64,000 nucleotides of DNA from CALBPI01 sp038521865 (GTDB lineage Bacteria > Pseudomonadota > Gammaproteobacteria > Steroidobacterales > Woeseiaceae), in contig JBCBKO010000006.1 of NCBI GenBank assembly GCA_038521865.1, positions 124,001-188,000 of the forward strand, in the 5' to 3' direction. Both the position numbers and the translations under genes were made by a program. The notes beneath the pieces were generated by a model. It saw nothing but the letters and a program-made list of their open reading frames with translations, did not search any database and was not told the DNA's origin. Below are positions 18,433-29,444 of the stretch, one piece after another; position 1 is the stretch's first letter; the number at the start of each line of letters is the position of its first letter.

Positions 18433-19588
18433 GGGCATACTCCGGGTAAGAAAAGGCGTGCACTCGAACCGCAGCAAGATCGGTGGGCAGCAGGATTGAG
18501 AACTCCGTGCCTTGCTCGTCCGACCTGCACTCAACCGAACCGTCATGCGCCTGCGCGACGGACCGTACAACGGCCAACCCGAGGCCTGTGCCATCCGGTC
18601 GCGTTGTAAAGAAAGGTTCGAAAATTTGATGTTGCAGGGCGGGATCAATTCCCTGCCCGTTGTCGCGAATGGACAAGCGCACCTGACCGGACTCAGTAAG
18701 CGAATCGCGTAGCTCGACGACGCCCACCTCGGCGTGACAATGCTGAGCCGCGTTTGCGATCAAATTATGAATTGCCCCGGTAAGAGCACGGCGATTGCCA
18801 CGAAGGCCAAATCCACCATCGGTAAGTGTGGTCTTGAGGCTCACGTGCTTTGGCATCAGGACACTCGCATCAACAGCAACAGAGTGCAAAAGGTCAGCTG
18901 AATTCAGCGCCTCGTCGGCTGGCGGTGTACCCCGAGCGAACAGCAGCATGTCGTCAACCATGGCCTCCAACTCGCGAAGTCGCGCGACGATACGATCCCG
19001 TGCACCGCTGCCGGAGTTGGTATTGGTGGCATACAGCATCGCTGTCGCGAGCGGTGTGCGAATCTGATGCGCGACCCGAGCCGCCATTTCACCGAGCATC
19101 GCGAGCCGCGACTGACGTTGCTCGCGAACCCGATTGGCTTCGGCCTCCGAGACATCGCTTAGTACAAAGATATATCCGCCCGAGCGGTTCGGGCTGCAGG
19201 ATAACGAGAACACTCGACCTGCGTGGTGGAACAACGTATTTCCGGTGATGTCGAGCGAATGACGACTGACGATTTCCTTCCAGTTATCGTGCGCCAGTGA
19301 CTGACCAAACAGCTCAAGGGCCATAGCGTTGCGAGCAATGATCTGACCGCTCGCTGCCACTTCGATGACCGCCGCCGGCATGACCTCCAGGAGATCGCCA
19401 AGGCGTTCATTCAAGCGCTCGTTCTCAACCTGCCCGCGTCGCTCAGCAGCTCTGCTCTCGCGCAAGGCCACCGCCATTTCGGACAATCGCTCCTGCAGGC
19501 CAGCGTACGATTGATGCAGCGCAATCGAGTGTGCGTTAAAGGCGGCAAACGCCTCGGCTAGTGTCTGTTTTTCGTCATCCTTGATCAC
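18425..19588 (-). CDS. fleS: Flagellar sensor histidine kinase FleS/FlrB
   Basis: FleS (387 residues) is a soluble kinase for FleR. It has no membrane segment. An N-terminal coiled region precedes a PAS-like domain (about 65-145). The DHp helix carries the phospho-acceptor His in MAARVAHQIRTPLATAML near residue 172. The ATPase boxes are intact: NLIANAAQH, DNGQGID and GTGLGLAVV. The start codon is GTG at 19588 with AAGGA 9 bases upstream. A strong -24/-12 promoter lies about 45 bases upstream, as expected for a FleQ target. Confidence 0.94.
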   Translation of the reverse strand: MIKDDEKQTLAEAFAAFNAHSIALHQSYAGLQERLSEMAVALRESRAAERRGQVENERLNERLGDLLEVMPAAVIEVAASGQIIARNAMALELFGQSLAHDNWKEIVSRHSLDITGNTLFHHAGRVFSLSCSPNRSGGYIFVLSDVSEAEANRVREQRQSRLAMLGEMAARVAHQIRTPLATAMLYATNTNSGSGARDRIVARLRELEAMVDDMLLFARGTPPADEALNSADLLHSVAVDASVLMPKHVSLKTTLTDGGFGLRGNRRALTGAIHNLIANAAQHCHAEVGVVELRDSLTESGQVRLSIRDNGQGIDPALQHQIFEPFFTTRPDGTGLGLAVVRSVAQAHDGSVECRSDEQGTEFSILLPTDLAAVRVHAFSYPEYAHG

Positions 19589-19630
19589 CGGTCGAAGTCC
19601 TTTTCCTCGGCTCTGGGTCTATTCGATTTA

Positions 19631-19646
19631 AGCAAGTCCTATGCCA
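19631..19646 (-). promoter_or_regulatory. Sigma-54 promoter upstream of fleSR
   Basis: The minus strand reads TGGCATAGGACTTGCT, a -24/-12 element with exact spacing, in the fleQ-fleS gap. The predicted transcript start is near 19620, giving a leader of about 30 bases. This would place fleSR (and coupled fliE onward) in the FleQ-activated tier. Confidence 0.87.
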
Positions 19647-19715
19647 GAAACCGAATTTCCCTATTTTTCAATTAGTTGAGAACATTGGATTTCGCTGCTG
19701 TCAAAATACCGGCAG

Positions 19716-21059
<1,344 letters not shown>

Positions 21060-21247
21060 AAGCCTGTCCCTTTGCTATGACTTCGGAATCGAAAGTCGTG
21101 TCGCTACCTTGCGACGCTTACAGCATAGACAGGAGGTCGAAGAGAACCGTGAGACAGGTCACAAATTGTTAGACAAGAACGTCAGAATTTCAGCGTTATG
21201 TCGAGATGATCACATTATGGAAAGTGTGATGGCACTGCGCGTTCAAT

Positions 21248-21511
21248 TCATGTCGAAGCGTAGGCGCGGGCCGCGTTCAGGGTTTTACGAAAACTCGCGA
21301 GATTATCGCGCTCTGCATCACGTGCACTCACCACGACCGCCATCAGTTCTGAGTTCCTCGTCGAGAGGTCTCTCAGTTGTTCCGGGCGCAAGCTCGTCGA
21401 TATTCTCCGAACGAGGTTGTCGCGCTCGCCGGCCAGCGCCAATGCATCGTCCCACTGCCGAGCGTCGACCGCCCGCAATATGCCGTGCTCGATGACCTGA
21501 AGTTCATCCAT
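21248..21511 (-). CDS. fliT: FliT-like flagellar export chaperone
   Basis: This 87-residue helical protein directly follows fliS, with its ATG at 21511 overlapping the fliS stop by 8 bases. The sequence (MDELQVIEHGILRAVDARQW and onward) is acidic and heptad-like, matching the size and composition of FliT-type chaperones for the filament cap FliD, encoded next door. Primary sequence conservation in this family is low, so position carries much of the call. A 22-codon upstream extension lies inside fliS and is rejected. Confidence 0.75.
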   Translation of the reverse strand: MDELQVIEHGILRAVDARQWDDALALAGERDNLVRRISTSLRPEQLRDLSTRNSELMAVVVSARDAERDNLASFRKTLNAARAYAST

Positions 21512-21902
21512 TGATCGGCTCACCGATCGCATCCCAAGCAGATTTGATCTCGCGAACAAGCTCGATGACCTCATCAAGGATCGCTATATCGTTATGCAGG
21601 TTGGCATGCAGAAGTTGACGGGACATATAGTCGTATAGTGCGACCAGATTGCCTGCGAGCGTCGCGTCATGGCTCTCGTCGATCGCCACCTGCAACACAT
21701 TGAGCGTCTCTATCGCCATGCCGATCTGCTCACCTTTCATCGCCATTTCATTCGCTTGAATGCCATGGCGTGCCATGCCAAGGCGTGCGATCAGCTTGGC
21801 GAGCAACGACCGAATGATCGCGTAGCCGTCTCCGCTATCGGCAACCTGTTCTGCAGCGGATGCCGAGTATTTCTGAGTGGCGTCTTGGGTGTTGGCGTAC
21901 AT
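21504..21902 (-). CDS. fliS: Flagellin export chaperone FliS
   Basis: FliS (132 residues) binds the flagellin C-terminus and prevents premature assembly. Family features are clear: LVALYDYMSRQLLHANLHND and VIELVREIKSAWDAI at the C-terminal end, with a four-helix pattern. It lies 9 bases after fliD and overlaps fliT. The fliD-fliS-fliT order is standard for polar-flagellum loci. Confidence 0.95.
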   Translation of the reverse strand: MYANTQDATQKYSASAAEQVADSGDGYAIIRSLLAKLIARLGMARHGIQANEMAMKGEQIGMAIETLNVLQVAIDESHDATLAGNLVALYDYMSRQLLHANLHNDIAILDEVIELVREIKSAWDAIGEPING

Positions 21903-21911
21903 CAGAGATCC

Positions 21912-23303
21912 TTAACTGGCGTTGTTTCCGCCTGGCGTTGGCAAGTTGGAAAGCTGCGCGGCCAAAAAGTTGGATGTATTGTTGAGCTGCGCCAGCAGGC
22001 TGTCGAGCCCGTTGAACTGACGCAGCAAACGCGTTTCGAGGTTAACCAGCCTTTGATTCAAGGCTTCGTTCTGCAGCGCGATCCCGTCGATGCTGCTTTG
22101 AATCCCGTCGGTGCGCGTTTCCAAGATGCCATCGGAACCGGTGAAGGAGTCGATGACGCCTGTCAACCTCGAGACGTAACCGTCGTCCGCCGAAAACAGG
22201 TTTTGCACCGCTCGGAAATTGTCCGCGAGGATCGTGTCCAAGCGTGCATCGTCGATATTGAGTTTGCCATTCTCATCCAGGCTGATACCAATCTCAGTCA
22301 GAGTATCCAGAGAAGCGGCTGCGCTTGCCGTGTTCTCAGAAAGTTCGGTTCTCAAGAGGTTCGTGACGGATCGTAGTGTCGCGTCGCCCTGCAAAGGGCC
22401 CGCCTCGTTCGTGTCCGGATTGAACGCGGCGAGCTGGTTGACCGTATCCACGAACGAGTTATAGGCCACGGTAAAGGTCGACAGTGCACCTTTAACCGCG
22501 TCAGTATCATTGGTTACGGAGACTCTCACCGTCTCACCTTCGGTCGCTGCTCGGGCGGTGAACGTCACGCCGTCGATGACAGAGTCAAACGTATTTGTCG
22601 CACTGAATACGTCGAGTGTATTCACTCTGGCCTGTGCATCCAGTGCTTCCTGAGAAAGTGTCAGCGGATTGCTGCCCGCCGCCGGATCGAATGTGAGGGC
22701 TGCGAGCCCGCCATCACCGCCACTCTGGCTAATGCTTACCGCGGCATCACTGCCGGTTTCGGAACCTGAAAACACGATGACGCTGCCACTGGCTGCGTTG
22801 ATGATCGATGCCTCGATGCCGGTGTTGTCTTCCGAGTTGTTGATCGCATCGCGAATCGCAGCGAGCGTGTTGTTCTCGCCATCGATTTCGACCGAGAACG
22901 ACTCACCGCCTGTGGTCAGGGTGAGTGTGCCGGTGCCGATGGCTGCCGACTGACTGGCGAAGACCCCGGAAGTTAATCGAGCACTCGTTGCACGACGTAC
23001 GATCTCGATTTCATATTCGCCTGGAACAGCATCTGTGTCGGTGGTAACTCGCACCGACTCTTCATCGCTGCTGGTTGCTGACCGTGCTGCCGTGATCTCG
23101 GCCTCACTCAGCCTCTCGGCAGCGGTTTTAAACTCGTCGAGTGCTGCTCGGAGACTACCGAGCGCTGAGAGCTCGCCCTGGAAACGCGTCTCGCGGACAA
23201 GCAAGCGTTGTGACGTGGCCTGCCCTTCTGCGGCCACCAGCTGCTGCACCAGTCCCTGGATATCCAGACCGGAACCGATGCCCGATGAGACTATACCGAC
23301 CAT
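21912..23303 (-). CDS. fliD: Filament cap protein FliD (HAP2)
   Basis: FliD (463 residues) caps the growing filament and directs flagellin insertion. The N-terminal domain starts with the family pattern SGIGSGLDIQGLVQQLVAAE. A Ser/Thr/Ala-rich variable middle part follows, and the C-terminal coiled helices include LIAQLNNTSNFLAAQL-like residues near the end. It lies about 20 bases after flaG with no strong promoter visible between them. Confidence 0.95.
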   Translation of the reverse strand: MVGIVSSGIGSGLDIQGLVQQLVAAEGQATSQRLLVRETRFQGELSALGSLRAALDEFKTAAERLSEAEITAARSATSSDEESVRVTTDTDAVPGEYEIEIVRRATSARLTSGVFASQSAAIGTGTLTLTTGGESFSVEIDGENNTLAAIRDAINNSEDNTGIEASIINAASGSVIVFSGSETGSDAAVSISQSGGDGGLAALTFDPAAGSNPLTLSQEALDAQARVNTLDVFSATNTFDSVIDGVTFTARAATEGETVRVSVTNDTDAVKGALSTFTVAYNSFVDTVNQLAAFNPDTNEAGPLQGDATLRSVTNLLRTELSENTASAAASLDTLTEIGISLDENGKLNIDDARLDTILADNFRAVQNLFSADDGYVSRLTGVIDSFTGSDGILETRTDGIQSSIDGIALQNEALNQRLVNLETRLLRQFNGLDSLLAQLNNTSNFLAAQLSNLPTPGGNNAS

Positions 23304-23324
23304 ATCAACATTCCTTTGCTGCGA

Positions 23325-23729
23325 TCAGACGAAATCCGCGATGAGCGTTGGTAATCCATCCAGACCCTTCGCCTGGGCGTCTACCACCGCCTCCGGTGGT
23401 AACTGACGGATAATCTCGCCGGTTACCCGGTCGAGCACCTTGATGATGACCATGTCATTCTCACGATCGCTTTCGAATTTCAGTTGTGGCGCTACGCGTT
23501 GGGCCATCTCACGAATCTCCGCAAGCGCTTGCTCAACCGCCGCATCATCCACAACAACCTCGGCTGGAACCTCGCTTGGTGGCGCGGTAACGGCAGCGCC
23601 GGGTGCAAGTCCGTCTGCACGCTGAGCGCCACCTGGGACGCTCCGCGTCCCATCATCTTCTGTGGCTTTCGCCGTTCCCGCCGCAGCAGACTTAGCCACC
23701 GCAAGGGAAATTCCATCAATCTTTTCCAT
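23325..23729 (-). CDS. flaG: FlaG family flagellar protein
   Basis: This 134-residue protein matches FlaG, whose loss lengthens the filament in polar-flagellum species. The conserved C-terminal domain is present: LKFESDRENDMVIIKVLDRVTGEIIRQLPPE followed by a hydrophobic tail (shown here only in part: FESDRENDMVIIKVLDR). I start at the ATG at 23729 because GGGGAT sits 6 bases before it. An upstream 12-codon extension has no such site. It lies between fliC and fliD, as in Pseudomonas and Vibrio. Confidence 0.9.
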   Translation of the reverse strand: MEKIDGISLAVAKSAAAGTAKATEDDGTRSVPGGAQRADGLAPGAAVTAPPSEVPAEVVVDDAAVEQALAEIREMAQRVAPQLKFESDRENDMVIIKVLDRVTGEIIRQLPPEAVVDAQAKGLDGLPTLIADFV

Positions 23730-23788
23730 GTTGATCCCCTCAGACAGGAGCGGCTTCCTTGCCACTCCGCCAGGACATCAGCGATCGC

Positions 23789-25237
23789 TTACTGCAGCAG
23801 GCTCAAAGCAAGCTGAGGCTGAGCATTCGCCTGAGTCAGGACCGATACGCCGGCCTGCTGCAGGATCTGTGCTTTTGTCAGCTGTGCTGTTTCTGCCGCG
23901 AAGTCAGCGTCGAGAATCCGGCCGCGTGAGGCGGACAGGTTCTCGCTGACGGTCTGCAGGTTTGCAATCGTTGAATCGAATCGGTTCTGGATAGCACCGA
24001 ACTCAGAGCGCAGAGATGCGATCGTTGTCAGCGCAGCATCCACACGCTGAATGGCTTCTTCAGCGTTGGTGACGGTGTCTACCGACACGTTATCCAGGCC
24101 CGAAGTATCACGAGCAATCGAGGTGTTACCGGTAAAGCCGATCAGAGCTTCACCACCGCCGGTGATCGAGATGTTGTCAGTCGCCGTCAGCGTAATCTGA
24201 CCGCGGTTGACCACGTTATCCGCAGTGCCCGCGAGCGAACCAGCAACGCCTGCGTCCGTCAAGCCGCCTGCCGTACCGGTACCTGCAACCGTCTGCAGAA
24301 TGTCGATGTTACGACCGTCGACCGCGGTGAACGTGACGTCCGTGCCGTCGGTTGAAGCGGTAACACCCGTGTCATTGGCGAACAAGTTGACTCGGTCGAC
24401 GAGGTTCTGAGCGGTAATCGTTGCGCCGCCGCTAACCGCTTCCGCGGTGAAGATCGCTTCGCCGTTGATTTCCAGCGTGAAGGTTTCGTCACCGTCGTCA
24501 GCAGCACCTTCAGCCAACGTTGTGAACGCGCTGACCGCCGTGGTGGTCGCCGTCGCCGTCAACCCGGTGACACCCGAGTTATTGATCGCCGTGGCTTTAT
24601 CACCCGCGCTGTCCGAAGCAGAAGGACCAATCTCAACTGCAGCGCCACCGCCAACAGCGATCGACAGGTTACCTGCAGCGATCGCCGTGTTGTTCACCGC
24701 GGCACCCTGCAGCGTCGCAATCTGACCGATCTGCGAAGTACGAACACCGGTGGTCAGGGAGACGTTGATCTTCTCGCCGACGTTAGCGCCGACCTGGAAG
24801 CCCGCGTTACCGAAGGTACCGTCCAGAACTTTCAATCCGTTGAAAGAGGTCTGAGAGGCGATTCGCTCGACCTCCGCAAGGCGCTGCTGAACTTCTTCGT
24901 TCAACGCCGCACGGTCAGAGGTAGAGTTGGTTGCGTTCGCAGACTGTACAGACAGCTCACGGATACGCTGGAGGTTGTTGGTCAGCTCACCGAGTGCACT
25001 CTCCGCGGTCTGTGCCAGAGAGATACCATCAGAAGCGTTTCGTACAGCCTGGTTCAGGCCGCGAATCTGCGTCGTAAAACGCTCGGAAATCGCCAGACCG
25101 GCAGCATCGTCTTTTGCTGAGTTGATGCGGAGACCGGTAGACAATCGCTCCAGAGCGGTGTTCAACAAACCCTGCGAACGGCTTAGGTTCCGCTGGGCGT
25201 TGAGTGACGCTACGTTGGTGTTAATCGACTGTGTCAT
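23789..25237 (-). CDS. fliC: Flagellin FliC
   Basis: This 482-residue protein is the filament subunit. The N-terminal D0/D1 region (about 1-170) and C-terminal D1/D0 region (about 390-482, ending QPQLALSLLQ) are strongly conserved, including LERLSTGLRINSAKDDAAGLAI-type sequence. The middle (about 175-385) is variable, rich in Ala, Thr, Gly and Asp. There is no cysteine, as is usual for flagellins. It is the only flagellin gene in the window. A FliA-type promoter lies 99-125 bases upstream of the ATG. Confidence 0.97.
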   Translation of the reverse strand: MTQSINTNVASLNAQRNLSRSQGLLNTALERLSTGLRINSAKDDAAGLAISERFTTQIRGLNQAVRNASDGISLAQTAESALGELTNNLQRIRELSVQSANATNSTSDRAALNEEVQQRLAEVERIASQTSFNGLKVLDGTFGNAGFQVGANVGEKINVSLTTGVRTSQIGQIATLQGAAVNNTAIAAGNLSIAVGGGAAVEIGPSASDSAGDKATAINNSGVTGLTATATTTAVSAFTTLAEGAADDGDETFTLEINGEAIFTAEAVSGGATITAQNLVDRVNLFANDTGVTASTDGTDVTFTAVDGRNIDILQTVAGTGTAGGLTDAGVAGSLAGTADNVVNRGQITLTATDNISITGGGEALIGFTGNTSIARDTSGLDNVSVDTVTNAEEAIQRVDAALTTIASLRSEFGAIQNRFDSTIANLQTVSENLSASRGRILDADFAAETAQLTKAQILQQAGVSVLTQANAQPQLALSLLQ

Positions 25238-25335
25238 GAGTTAAAGACTCCTAGTTTTGCTACTGTCCGGCTCGCATTCCGCTACCGGTTACGCGACTCA
25301 TCATGTGCATGCACTTTGCGAGTCGCTCCCAACAG

Positions 25336-25362
25336 TTATCGTGTAAGCGTCAATTTTCTTTA
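25336..25362 (-). promoter_or_regulatory. Sigma-28 (FliA) promoter of fliC
   Basis: The minus strand has TAAAGAAA, 11 bases, then CACGATAA. Consensus is TAAAGTTT-N11-GCCGATAA, so the spacing is exact and 12 of 16 fixed positions match. The predicted transcript start is near 25329, giving a leader of about 90 bases before the fliC ATG. Confidence 0.88.
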
Positions 25363-25475
25363 GGGTTTTCTATGTCAATCAACCGTCGAGACCATCGACG
25401 AAAAAATCCGGCTCGCGGAGGCTTGAGCAAGAGATTTGCAAAACGTGATACAGGTCACGCAGCCGGCCAGTAACG

Positions 25476-26669
25476 CTAGAGGAAGTTAAACAATGACAGC
25501 GATTGCACGCGGATAAATGACTGCTGTGCGGCCTCAAGTGCCGATGCCTGTGCAGCCAGTCGCGAAGCGGCTTCCGCGAGATCGAGGTCCTGCACGCCGG
25601 CTAAAGCTTCCTGAAGCACCAGCTCCGTGCCGAGATTGGTATCCAGCTGGGACTCAGCGGCAGACAACCTCGATCCGATGCTCGTTCTGACCTCAAGGAC
25701 GCTCTCAAGCGCACGGTCCAAACCCTCAAGGCCACGATTGAGAGCACTATCGAGAACAGCACGCTCCTGTGGATCGTCCGAGTCCGTCGCAAGTGCATCT
25801 GCAATGCCCTGCACGATAGAAAACAAGTCGCTATTCGGTGCTGGATCGACGGCGAAGGAATCACCGACATCAGGTTCACCGTCGATGCGCACGCGAGCCG
25901 GACCGGCGGCAATGGTATCGCCAGGCGCGAAAGCGCCGGTAGACACGACCGCGCCGAGAGCATCACGAACCTCAAAAGTGTCAGGTGCGACAAACACGAT
26001 ATCGAAGCGTTCGAAATTGTAGTTCTGCACGCGCCCTTGCACTTCGTTGACGGCGACGCCCGTACCGGTATTCGCGGGCGCGCGGGTCACCAGCACCTGA
26101 CCGTTGCCTTCACGGATTCGACCAAAAATCTCATCGCCCGAATTGGTATCAGGAATTTGTCGACTGGCAGACACCTGAATGAACCGTTGCCCATCATCGC
26201 CGTTGTAGGTGAATCCTGTCGCGGTACGCGAGAACGGCTGTGTACCCGCCTGAAAACCGGAAAACAAAAACTGGTCGCTCGCATCACGGGTATTCGCAAG
26301 ACCGAGAAGATCCTCGATACTCTCGTTCAACTCAGTCGCAATAAACGCTCGAGTCTCGTTCGTCTGGGACGCATTGACACCTTGTAAAGTGAGCTCGCGA
26401 ACGCGTTGCAGTGTTTCTGTAACACGGGTCAGTGTGTCCTCGGATAGCCGTAATCGGTTGCTCGCCAGATCAGTATTGCGCTGATACTGCTCAAGTGTCG
26501 CAAGCGACTCCTGATAGTCGAGAATTCGTGCCGCGCCATTAGGGTCGTCCGACGGCTGCTGAATTCTGCGTCCCGTTGCAATTTGCTCCTGCACCGCATT
26601 CAGCTCGCGCTGCACACTCTGAATGTTGTTGACCGCCCTGTTGAAAAATCCGAGGTTACTGACACGCAT
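25476..26669 (-). CDS. flgL: Hook-filament junction protein FlgL (HAP3)
   Basis: FlgL (397 residues) joins the hook to the filament with FlgK. The N-terminal flagellin-like helix region includes VQRELNAVQEQIATGRRIQQP, and the C-terminus ends in a flagellin-like helix pair with LEAAQQSFIRVQSLSLFNFL. The variable domain lies between about 130 and 300. It follows flgK by 13 bases. The 238-base gap after it separates the flg operon from fliC. Confidence 0.95.
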   Translation of the reverse strand: MRVSNLGFFNRAVNNIQSVQRELNAVQEQIATGRRIQQPSDDPNGAARILDYQESLATLEQYQRNTDLASNRLRLSEDTLTRVTETLQRVRELTLQGVNASQTNETRAFIATELNESIEDLLGLANTRDASDQFLFSGFQAGTQPFSRTATGFTYNGDDGQRFIQVSASRQIPDTNSGDEIFGRIREGNGQVLVTRAPANTGTGVAVNEVQGRVQNYNFERFDIVFVAPDTFEVRDALGAVVSTGAFAPGDTIAAGPARVRIDGEPDVGDSFAVDPAPNSDLFSIVQGIADALATDSDDPQERAVLDSALNRGLEGLDRALESVLEVRTSIGSRLSAAESQLDTNLGTELVLQEALAGVQDLDLAEAASRLAAQASALEAAQQSFIRVQSLSLFNFL

Positions 26670-26682
26670 GGGTTCCTAACTC

Positions 26683-28560
26683 CTATCGCCGGGTCGCGTT
26701 CAGCAGCACATCGAACAACTCGCTACCGATGCTGACCACCTGAGCTGCAGCCTGATACGCCTGCTGGAAACGGATGAGGTCTGCCGCCTCTTCGTCCAGG
26801 TTGACACCCGAGACCTCGAGACGGCGGCTTTCAGCGCTTTCCAGCACCACTTGCTGGGCCTCTGCACTGGCTTGCGCACGTGCGGTTACGCTGCCGACAT
26901 CTGCGACCAACTGTGCGTAGGCCTGACCGATCGATAGCGTGCCGTCTTGCAGAACTTCTGTGTCCTGAGTCGCTGCCAGAAGCAGCGCATTGCGATTATC
27001 ACCCTCGGCAGCCGTATTGCGCCCGATCGTGAACTGATCGCCCGCGACAGGGGTGCCGGAAACCTGAAACTCAGCGCCATTGATCGTGATAGGTGAACCT
27101 GCAGTGAATACCTGAGCAGGTCCACCGTTAACCTGAAACGAAGTCGGCGAAACAAACGTTATCGTCGCGTTATCCAGCAAATTCGGGTTCGTGAAATCAA
27201 TCACCGTACCGTCATCGATGCTGGCATCGCTGAGGTTGCTCGTGGCCGCTTCCCCTCGCAACAGTCCAGCAGCAGCGAATGCATTGCCGTTTCGCGCCGT
27301 CAGACCCAACCCGTCAATCGCGGCAAGCGTCGGCTCTATGCTGAATTGGTCTCCATCGTCGGTTGATCCGCTGAGCACAATCGCAAGCCCACCGGCACGA
27401 AACGGGTCCGTATTGGTTCCGGAACCGGTCAGCGGCAGAACTTCACCGGTGTCACTCCGCACAACGCGGAAACCGGCACCATCATCAATAAATCGATAGT
27501 TGCTATCGCGGATCTGTCCCAGGTCCTCAATGGTGACGGCAATCGAACCCGTTCCGGAGTTGGATGTGGACGCCACCACCTGAGGGCCACCAATAGAGAA
27601 GATGTCCTGTCCGAAATCGCCAAACGCATCAAAGCCTTGTGCGTTCTGCGTGTTAAATGTCTCAACGAAGCTACTAGCTGTCGCTCCTAACGCCCGACGA
27701 CTGGGATCGAGCACATCGTTCTGAAATTCCAGGAGCGCGCCGAGTGTGCCACCTGTCAGTACGTTTTCAATCGGAATCGTGCCATTAAGGCCCTCATAAA
27801 CCACCTCACGGCGGGTGGGATCGAATTCGGACTGGCGGACGTCGATCGGGAACTGTTGCGTACCCACTACCAACGACAGGCCGTTGCCGATGAACAGGTT
27901 GATGTTGCCCGATGCATCTGTGACGGTTGCAACATCCACACGCTCTGCCAACTGGCGTACGACTTCGTCACGCTGGTCGAGCAGATCATTGGGTTGCGCG
28001 TTGCCGTCACCACGACCGATTTGCTGGTTCAATTGCGCAAGCTGCGTGGCCAGCTGATTGATCTCAGCGACGGATTGCTCAATGGCCTGAGTGGATTCGC
28101 GAGTCGTTTCAACCAGTCGCTGGTCGAGCGCATCGAATCTCGCGACCAGATTGCCCGCCTCGGCGAAGACCGCAGTGCGAGTGGCCGAACTGGGGTCACT
28201 CGAGAAGTCCTGTACAGCAGCGTAGAACGAGGACAGCGCCGGCGATAAACCACCCGCCGGATCCGCCAGCAGGTCATCGACTCGAGCGGCAAAGCTCGCC
28301 AGCGTTGAGAATCTCGATGCCGAGGAACCCGCAGTTTGAACTTGTTGAGTCAGAAATTCGCTGTAGCTGCGCGTAATTGATCCAACCTCAACGCCACGGC
28401 CGAGAAAGCCGAAACCCACGAACTGCGGGGTACGCGCCTGCAGCGTCACGTTCTGACGACTGTAGCCGGGCGTGTTTGCATTGGCGATGTTCTGAGCCAC
28501 GGTATCCAGTGATCGCTGAAAGGCGATCAGCGCATCCGTGCCGGTGCTGATAATAGTCAC
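26683..28560 (-). CDS. flgK: Hook-filament junction protein FlgK (HAP1)
   Basis: FlgK (625 residues) is the first hook-associated protein. The N-terminus has the rod/hook family motif IAFQRSLDTVAQNIANANTP followed by GYSRQNVTL. The C-terminus carries VNLDEEAADLIRFQQAYQAA and ends LFDVLLNATRR, both typical. The central part has beta-rich low-complexity domains, as in other FlgK proteins. It follows flgJ with a 15-base gap and precedes flgL. Confidence 0.96.
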   Translation of the reverse strand: MTIISTGTDALIAFQRSLDTVAQNIANANTPGYSRQNVTLQARTPQFVGFGFLGRGVEVGSITRSYSEFLTQQVQTAGSSASRFSTLASFAARVDDLLADPAGGLSPALSSFYAAVQDFSSDPSSATRTAVFAEAGNLVARFDALDQRLVETTRESTQAIEQSVAEINQLATQLAQLNQQIGRGDGNAQPNDLLDQRDEVVRQLAERVDVATVTDASGNINLFIGNGLSLVVGTQQFPIDVRQSEFDPTRREVVYEGLNGTIPIENVLTGGTLGALLEFQNDVLDPSRRALGATASSFVETFNTQNAQGFDAFGDFGQDIFSIGGPQVVASTSNSGTGSIAVTIEDLGQIRDSNYRFIDDGAGFRVVRSDTGEVLPLTGSGTNTDPFRAGGLAIVLSGSTDDGDQFSIEPTLAAIDGLGLTARNGNAFAAAGLLRGEAATSNLSDASIDDGTVIDFTNPNLLDNATITFVSPTSFQVNGGPAQVFTAGSPITINGAEFQVSGTPVAGDQFTIGRNTAAEGDNRNALLLAATQDTEVLQDGTLSIGQAYAQLVADVGSVTARAQASAEAQQVVLESAESRRLEVSGVNLDEEAADLIRFQQAYQAAAQVVSIGSELFDVLLNATRR

Positions 28561-28575
28561 AGCTAGTGCTCCCCT

Positions 28576-29442
28576 TTATGGGCGACGGCCGGATTCCGAC
28601 GTAGCCTGTTGAGTTGATAGCGACAACAGATCGTCCTGCTTGAGTGCCGCCAATGCGTCGCGCATAGTCTCGCTGCCCGCTATCCGACGAATCTTGTGCG
28701 CATAATTTGGGTCGGTCGCGTAACCGGCGGCCTGCAATGCATCGGCAAAGCCGCCAACATCGTTGCCGGTGTTCGAGACCGACTGGTATCGAGATTTGCT
28801 CAGAAACGAAGCGTAGTCGGAGAAACTGGCCTCGAGAGACGGGTATGCCCGAAATGCGGCTCGTTCACGTTGTGCCGTGCCGTCACGAAATTCCAGCGTG
28901 GCCTGGTCAACCTTATCCCCTCCCCAGCTCCCGCCTGCCTTGATGCCGAACAGGTTGTTGCTCTGCTGGCGCTCGGACACGGGCACCTTTTGGCCCCATC
29001 CTGTTTCCAATGCAGCCTGCGACAACACGGCGAGCGGAGAGACGCCGAGACGTTCCGCGGCTTTCTTCGCATGCGGCAAGACGTCGGCGACAAACGATTT
29101 GGGATCGGACCATCCCGCCGGCGATTCATGAACGACGGCCTTCGTCACTTGAATGGGTGCTCGCGGCTGCATTTGCGAAACGATCATGTCCGCAAGTCCG
29201 ATACCACCGCGCTCCGCCGTGTCCGCGGCTAACTGTTGATCAAGTAGATCGCGATAGACCTGGTGTCCACCAGTGTCGGGAAAGAAGGGGTCGCCGAAGC
29301 TGGCGTCTCGCATGCTCTTCAGCATCTGCTGCACGAAGAGCGCTTCAAACTGCTCCGCTACCGACCGTAGCGCACCATCATCATTCGCTTGGGCATCGGC
29401 TCGAAGCGCCGCGTACTGAGTGAAGTCGGTGACACTCGTCAT
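28576..29442 (-). CDS. flgJ: Rod-cap / peptidoglycan hydrolase FlgJ
   Basis: FlgJ (288 residues) has two domains. The N-terminal rod-assembly domain (about 1-95) includes VAEQFEALFVQQMLKSMRDA. The C-terminal glucosaminidase domain (about 125-270) has the likely catalytic Glu at residue 146 in AALETGWGQ and a conserved tail around GYATDPNYAHKI. It digests the cell wall for the growing rod. The two-domain form is that of gammaproteobacteria. It sits 2 bases after flgI. Confidence 0.95.
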   Translation of the reverse strand: MTSVTDFTQYAALRADAQANDDGALRSVAEQFEALFVQQMLKSMRDASFGDPFFPDTGGHQVYRDLLDQQLAADTAERGGIGLADMIVSQMQPRAPIQVTKAVVHESPAGWSDPKSFVADVLPHAKKAAERLGVSPLAVLSQAALETGWGQKVPVSERQQSNNLFGIKAGGSWGGDKVDQATLEFRDGTAQRERAAFRAYPSLEASFSDYASFLSKSRYQSVSNTGNDVGGFADALQAAGYATDPNYAHKIRRIAGSETMRDALAALKQDDLLSLSTQQATSESGRRP

Positions 29443-29444
29443 AG

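Noticed and set aside
18433..18648. A 72-codon N-terminal extension of FleR.
   Set aside because: It lies inside fleS in another frame and has no receiver-domain similarity; the receiver starts at the ATG at 18432.
21209..21230. An ATCACA/TGTGAT inverted repeat between fliT and fleQ, suggestive of a CRP-like site.
   Set aside because: The arms are 10 bases apart and in the reverse order to a CRP site, and there is no T-run for a terminator.
25384..25407. A CGTCGA/TCGACG hairpin with a run of six A between flgL and fliC.
   Set aside because: On the transcribed (minus) strand the T-run precedes the stem, so it is not a terminator for flgL.
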